From: Dromaius novaehollandiae
Lineage: Eukaryota > Chordata > Aves > Casuariiformes > Dromaiidae
Length of the DNA: 64,000 nucleotides
Direction of reading: 5' to 3'
Assembly: GCF_036370855.1 (NCBI RefSeq)
Contig: NC_088112.1
Coordinates: forward strand, 19,150,469 to 19,214,468
Positions 60,525 through 64,000 of the stretch are shown here, in pieces. The translations under genes and the position numbers were made by a program. Within the stretch, counting starts at the first letter, position 1, and each line of letters opens with the position of its first letter. A model generated the notes under the pieces. It searched no databases and was not told the DNA's origin. It saw only the letters and a program-made list of their open reading frames with translations.

Positions 60525-60900
60525 CTCCCGCGGCCCGTGCCAGCCACCCGCGCGGCGGCGGCCGGGCCTCGCCCCCTCCTCCCGCGGAGCCGAGCGGGAG
60601 GGAAAAATGGGGGAAAAAAAAAGTTTCCAGGAAGGGCCGTGACTTTCCCCTCAGGGAAAACCCCAACCGCAACGGCGGCAACGGCGGCAACGGCCTCGCG
60701 CCCCCGCCGGCCGGCCGCCCACCCCCACCCTCAACGCCCCCGCCGCCCCGAGCCCCGGCCCCGCCGCGCAGCCTCCCGCCGCGGCGCTCCCCGACCCACC
60801 CGACACGGCGCGGCGAGGCGGCCTCCGCCGCCGCTGGCGGGCACCGGGCGCGGGCGGGCGTCCGTTAGGCTCGAGGCGCCGGCCGGGCCGCAGCCGCCCG
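60525..60900 (-). other. SMAD5: SMAD5 non-coding exon 1 (5' end approximate)
   Basis: The - strand has a very strong donor, CGGGAG|GTGAGTCA, with last exon base 60525. It lies inside the CpG island on the SMAD5 strand, as expected for the untranslated first exon of SMAD5. The transcription start is not marked by a TATA box and can only be placed loosely upstream, around 60.9-61.1 kb. The exon would be very GC-rich and contain a predicted G-quadruplex at 60718-60741 and a short GTTGCCGCC tandem at about 60669-60693. The joined leader would run from here into the exon at 51181, possibly with another small exon between them. Confidence 0.55.
60718..60741 (-). promoter_or_regulatory. SMAD5: Predicted G-quadruplex in SMAD5 exon 1
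   Basis: On the - strand, which is the transcript sense, four G-runs of 5, 3, 5 and 3 bases are separated by loops of 6, 1 and 1 bases. This fits the standard G3+ N1-7 pattern and would sit in the 5' UTR RNA, where such structures can restrain scanning ribosomes. Confidence 0.55.
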
Positions 60901-61054
60901 CTCTCAACAAAACTTTATTCGCAGCCCGCGGAGGGGGACAACGGCGCGGCAGCGCCGGCGGGGCCAGCGCGCCGGGACCCGGATGTGCGCGCCAGGAGGC
61001 GGGAAGTTGGGGGGGGGGGGGGAGCGCGAGCGCGGGCGGGCGGGCCAAGCAGCC

Positions 61055-61064
61055 GCGCATGCGC
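61055..61064. promoter_or_regulatory. NRF1 site GCGCATGCGC
   Basis: Perfect palindromic NRF1 core within the CpG island, upstream of the presumed SMAD5 start. NRF1 sites of this form are typical of CpG-island promoters and are active when unmethylated. Confidence 0.6.
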
Positions 61065-61215
61065 GTCGTCCCCGCGCGGCCGGGAGGAAGCGGACGGGGC
61101 GGGAAGAGCCGAGCTGCGCTGTGGAGAGGGGGGAGGGGAAAGGAGGGGGCGGCTGCGCCGGCGGCCCGCGCTGCCGCTGCAGCCCCTGACAAACCAAACC
61201 CCTCCGGCAAATCGG

Positions 61216-64000
61216 AATGGGCGCGGGGCCTTCCGGCTTTTTTGACAGAAAATTAATCCACAAGATAGAAGACTTAAAAAGAGCTGCCCTCTGCACGAGG
61301 AAGCCCTGCCCGTGGGGCTGCGCGCCCCTGGCAGGCAATGGTGCTGTAATGGCGCCTCACTGGCAAAGCCCAGTATGCCCAGTGCCCCCGTTGGCAGTTG
61401 GCAGTTATGGGGTTTGTTCGGTGGTGGCATGTCTGCGGTGGGTGGCTTTCATTTGCAGTGCTGAGGGACAGCTAATATCACGGGGACAACTGAATCTCGG
61501 TTTTTGTTACTTCATAAAGCTTCAAAAAAGCTTTTTTTTTAAAGGAAGGAGCAATTCTACAATGGTCCTATACGTTACGATTTTCATACTGTAACTAATA
61601 CTCGTGTGGGATGAACTTGTACTTTTCTCACAGCAGTCCTTATTCCATGAATTGGAAGGGGCTGCTGTTTCTTCTAAGCTGCTGCTGGAAGCGCACACAA
61701 GCATATTTCACATACGTACTAGGCCAAAACCACCTCCTGCGTGCCACAACAATGCCTAATCTTGATTAAACATACTGCACTCATAGTTGTTCATTTCATA
61801 ATTGTTCATTTCATGTCTTTTTTTATAACTATGTATATCAGTTGATGCAAAGGTAAATTAAAGAAGAATCACGTTTCAAGCCTTTGATACAGTTCCATGA
61901 TTTGGCATTGGAATGGTCTCATTTTTTAAATTTGCTCAAATACGCAACTGACATTTAGAACTCCACAAATCTCAGCTAAACTTGAAGAATGTGTATACTT
62001 CCACTGAAATTAATAATTAGAATAACTTGACTATGTAAAAACCTCTTGTAATAAGAACTGAAAAAAGTCCTTTCCCTTACAAAAGAGAAAATAATTCAGA
62101 ATAATGAATGCTAGGTCTAATTGGGCTCTGCTCTTTTCTTTTACATGAAGAATGAGGTGAGCCTGCAAACAAACTGGATGGTGCCAAATTTAAAACTCAA
62201 AGGAAATAAATGTCCCCTCAGTTCAGAAGCAGGTGGAATTCCTCACCACAAGGTCCTGTTGCAGCCAGAAATCCAATGAAATGCGTTATTTTTACATAGG
62301 TAACAGGAACATCCACAGTAAGAAAAAAGTATCTCACATGTCAGCCCACAAAATAACAGAAAACTTTCTCTAGAGGCAGATCATTTCATAATCCAAAGGG
62401 TGTCTTCCTCTGAAGAGGCTGGCAGTAGCCCTTTACAGACGTACCACTGAACTAAACTGAACCCTAGTCTATTCCACTATGGAAATATCTATAGAAGAAT
62501 TTCTTCCTGTGGCAAAAATACCATGTAGGAACAGATACACTGGGCCAAATCATCATTTGTATATAAGACTATATCTCTATTGCGAGATAGATAAGTCTAC
62601 CAACTTGCAGCAGTCAAAAATCTGGCATACCAATAGCGTCTGGCACACCAATTGAAACTTGCTTTAAATTTCATTTTGGAAAAAAAAAATAGAAACAGGT
62701 AAACCTAATGGAAAGTGATGATATATAAATATATATATATATACACACACAGACAGATATATATACATAAAAGTAAGCCAGAAAGAAGCCAAATGAAATT
62801 ATGTTTTATTTGTGTAAATTAAGGATGAAACAACTAGGAAAAACAAAACAAGAAAAAGCAATGTAAAACTTGTAGAAACAGGCAAAATACCCATCATGCC
62901 AAACTGAAGTTTCAATTTCAGATGTGTTTGAACTTTGGAGAAATTGGCTTCTGGCTCAAAACTGTGTGTCCCTTGATTATTTTTATTGTAAACGGAAGTT
63001 TTCAACACCAATATACTGTGATCATATCTATACAGAGGTCAATTAATAGCCCAGCAGTGAATCTCTACTACAGTTTATGACAATTGTGAAGGAGCGTAGT
63101 TTAGTCAAAAAATAGAGCTAACACCCTTCGGGGACTCCTATGTATCTCTGCACGAGCAATTGTTTTACTTTGGCCAGGCGGTCTAAAATATGGGACAAAA
63201 AAAAAAACCTGTTGGTCCTTTTCCAAATCTTTTGTGTAGCTTAATTAATAAACCAAGTAACAAACAACAAATTGGCAGCAGGCATTTTAGGTGTTGTTCA
63301 TGTGCCAGCCATCATGTCTCTTATGAAACAAAATGTTCTCTTACTGAGAAGTTACAAAACAGTGGTATGTTACCAAATGAAGCTATAACATAGAGCTACT
63401 ACGTGCTTCTTCCTACAGAGGTGTTAGAGATCTAATGATGAAGAACGCTAAAGGTCTCTATGCAAGTATATGGGAGAGAACAAGGGATAACAAAACTAAG
63501 TTGTACAAAGTTCTCAGTTTAAAACTACAGAGAAGTTACGTATGTGTTTGTAACGTACCAGTCCTCAAAAAGCAGTGATTCTTAGGCACAATATACAGAC
63601 TATTTTGGTGCAGGGAAATAATGAATATGATCCACCAGAGGCAAAACAGTTTTCCTCTTTTTGGCTGTTTTGTTACAGACCAGTTCTCTGTCTATGTTGA
63701 ATGTCCAAAGACCAAATATACAAACCAAGTCATCTCCTTCTAGTCAATGGGCTGGAGTAAAGGACAGACTAAATGACATGTGATGCCTAATGATTCAGGT
63801 CTGTACATCCTCAAGGTCACAATAAAATTGACACCACTTACACAACTGTCTAGTTCACGCATGGTTTCCATCACTTAAAACAGAGCTGCTCTCTAGTGCC
63901 ATGCTTCAGTAGGTGCACTGTAATAACGTAACAAGTTCAATAAAAAGCTTGCAACCAGTAGACTCAAGTCATCCTGAACACAGTTAACAGAAATCAATCC
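61216..64000. other. Upstream of SMAD5; no gene recognised
   Basis: The first 130 bases are still moderately GC-rich; after that the DNA is AT-rich with no recognisable exon. A 15-bp-period near-duplication (ttgttcatttcat at 61787-61799 and 61802-61814) and a TA/CA microsatellite at 62721-62768 are present. By recalled synteny TGFBI should lie further right on the same strand as SMAD5, but no TGFBI coding exon is seen. Confidence 0.55.
62721..62768. repeat. TA/CA dinucleotide microsatellite
   Basis: Compound simple repeat of (AT)n passing into (AC)n, then (AG/AT) and (AT)n again. It is expected to be polymorphic. No function is suggested. Confidence 0.9.

Larger units (their letters stand above)
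60355..61215 (-). promoter_or_regulatory. SMAD5: SMAD5 CpG-island promoter
   Basis: About 0.86 kb of very GC-rich, CpG-dense DNA surrounds the SMAD5 first exon; flanks on both sides fall back sharply to AT-rich sequence. Visible motifs are an NRF1 palindrome (61055-61064), a GGGGCGGG GC box near 61096, and two E2F-like GGCGGGAA words at 60998-61005 and 61098-61105, exactly 100 bp apart. There is no TATA box. This is the typical layout of a broadly expressed gene. CpG islands of this type are often bidirectional, and an antisense transcript (SMAD5-AS1) is known in human, but no + strand exon can be supported here. Confidence 0.8.

Noticed and set aside
60378-61256. 292-codon open frame on the + strand through the CpG island, with several overlapping long frames
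   Set aside because: Composition-driven: GC-rich DNA has few stop codons. The translation is Ala/Arg/Pro/Gly low complexity, and it lies across the SMAD5 promoter and first exon.
61216-64000. SMAD5-AS1-like antisense transcript
   Set aside because: No convincing + strand exon with splice sites or conserved sequence could be seen, so it stays a possibility without support.

Overview
The window is vertebrate nuclear DNA, most likely from a bird. Three things point to this: protein-coding exons with GT-AG introns, one complete SMAD5 gene packed into about 18 kb, and few interspersed repeats apart from decayed CR1-type and ancient amniote-type remnants. A crocodilian or turtle cannot be excluded by eye. 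No prokaryotic, viral or CRISPR feature was seen.

Two protein-coding genes can be supported. SMIM32 lies on the + strand. Its coding part is one small exon (26307-26627) for a 106-residue single-pass membrane protein. SMAD5 lies on the - strand. It runs from a CpG-island promoter near 60.4-61.2 kb, through a non-coding first exon ending at 60525 and a 9.3-kb first intron, into six coding exons between 50998 and 42771. All six splice junctions keep the frame, and together they give 465 codons plus stop, the usual SMAD5 length. A long AT-rich 3' UTR follows towards 38.9 kb. The two genes are convergent. From memory of the vertebrate order (TGFBI - SMAD5 - SMIM32 - TRPC7), TRPC7 should lie left of base 1 and TGFBI right of base 64000; neither is visible here.

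Layout: 1-22 kb is gene-poor, with scattered GC-richer islets, one CR1-like fragment (about 10.44-10.68 kb), another ancient repeat (about 14.5-14.7 kb) and an AT-rich stretch dense in homeodomain-type motifs (15.8-17.06 kb). 22.2-26.1 kb is the SMIM32 upstream region and includes a compact CpG island at 23.44-23.73 kb. 26.3-27.0 kb holds SMIM32, its poly(A) signal and a tight cluster of POU octamers. 27-38.9 kb is intergenic. 38.9-61.2 kb is SMAD5. 61.2-64 kb is the region upstream of SMAD5.

SMAD5 is the BMP-pathway receptor-regulated SMAD. Everything needed for function is present: zinc-binding MH1 domain, PPAY linker motif, BMP-type L3-loop residues and the C-terminal SSVS. No wholly new system was found. 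The points most worth following up are regulatory: three short upstream ORFs in the SMAD5 leader, a predicted G-quadruplex in SMAD5 exon 1, the octamer cluster downstream of SMIM32, and a changed MAPK-site context in the SMAD5 linker.
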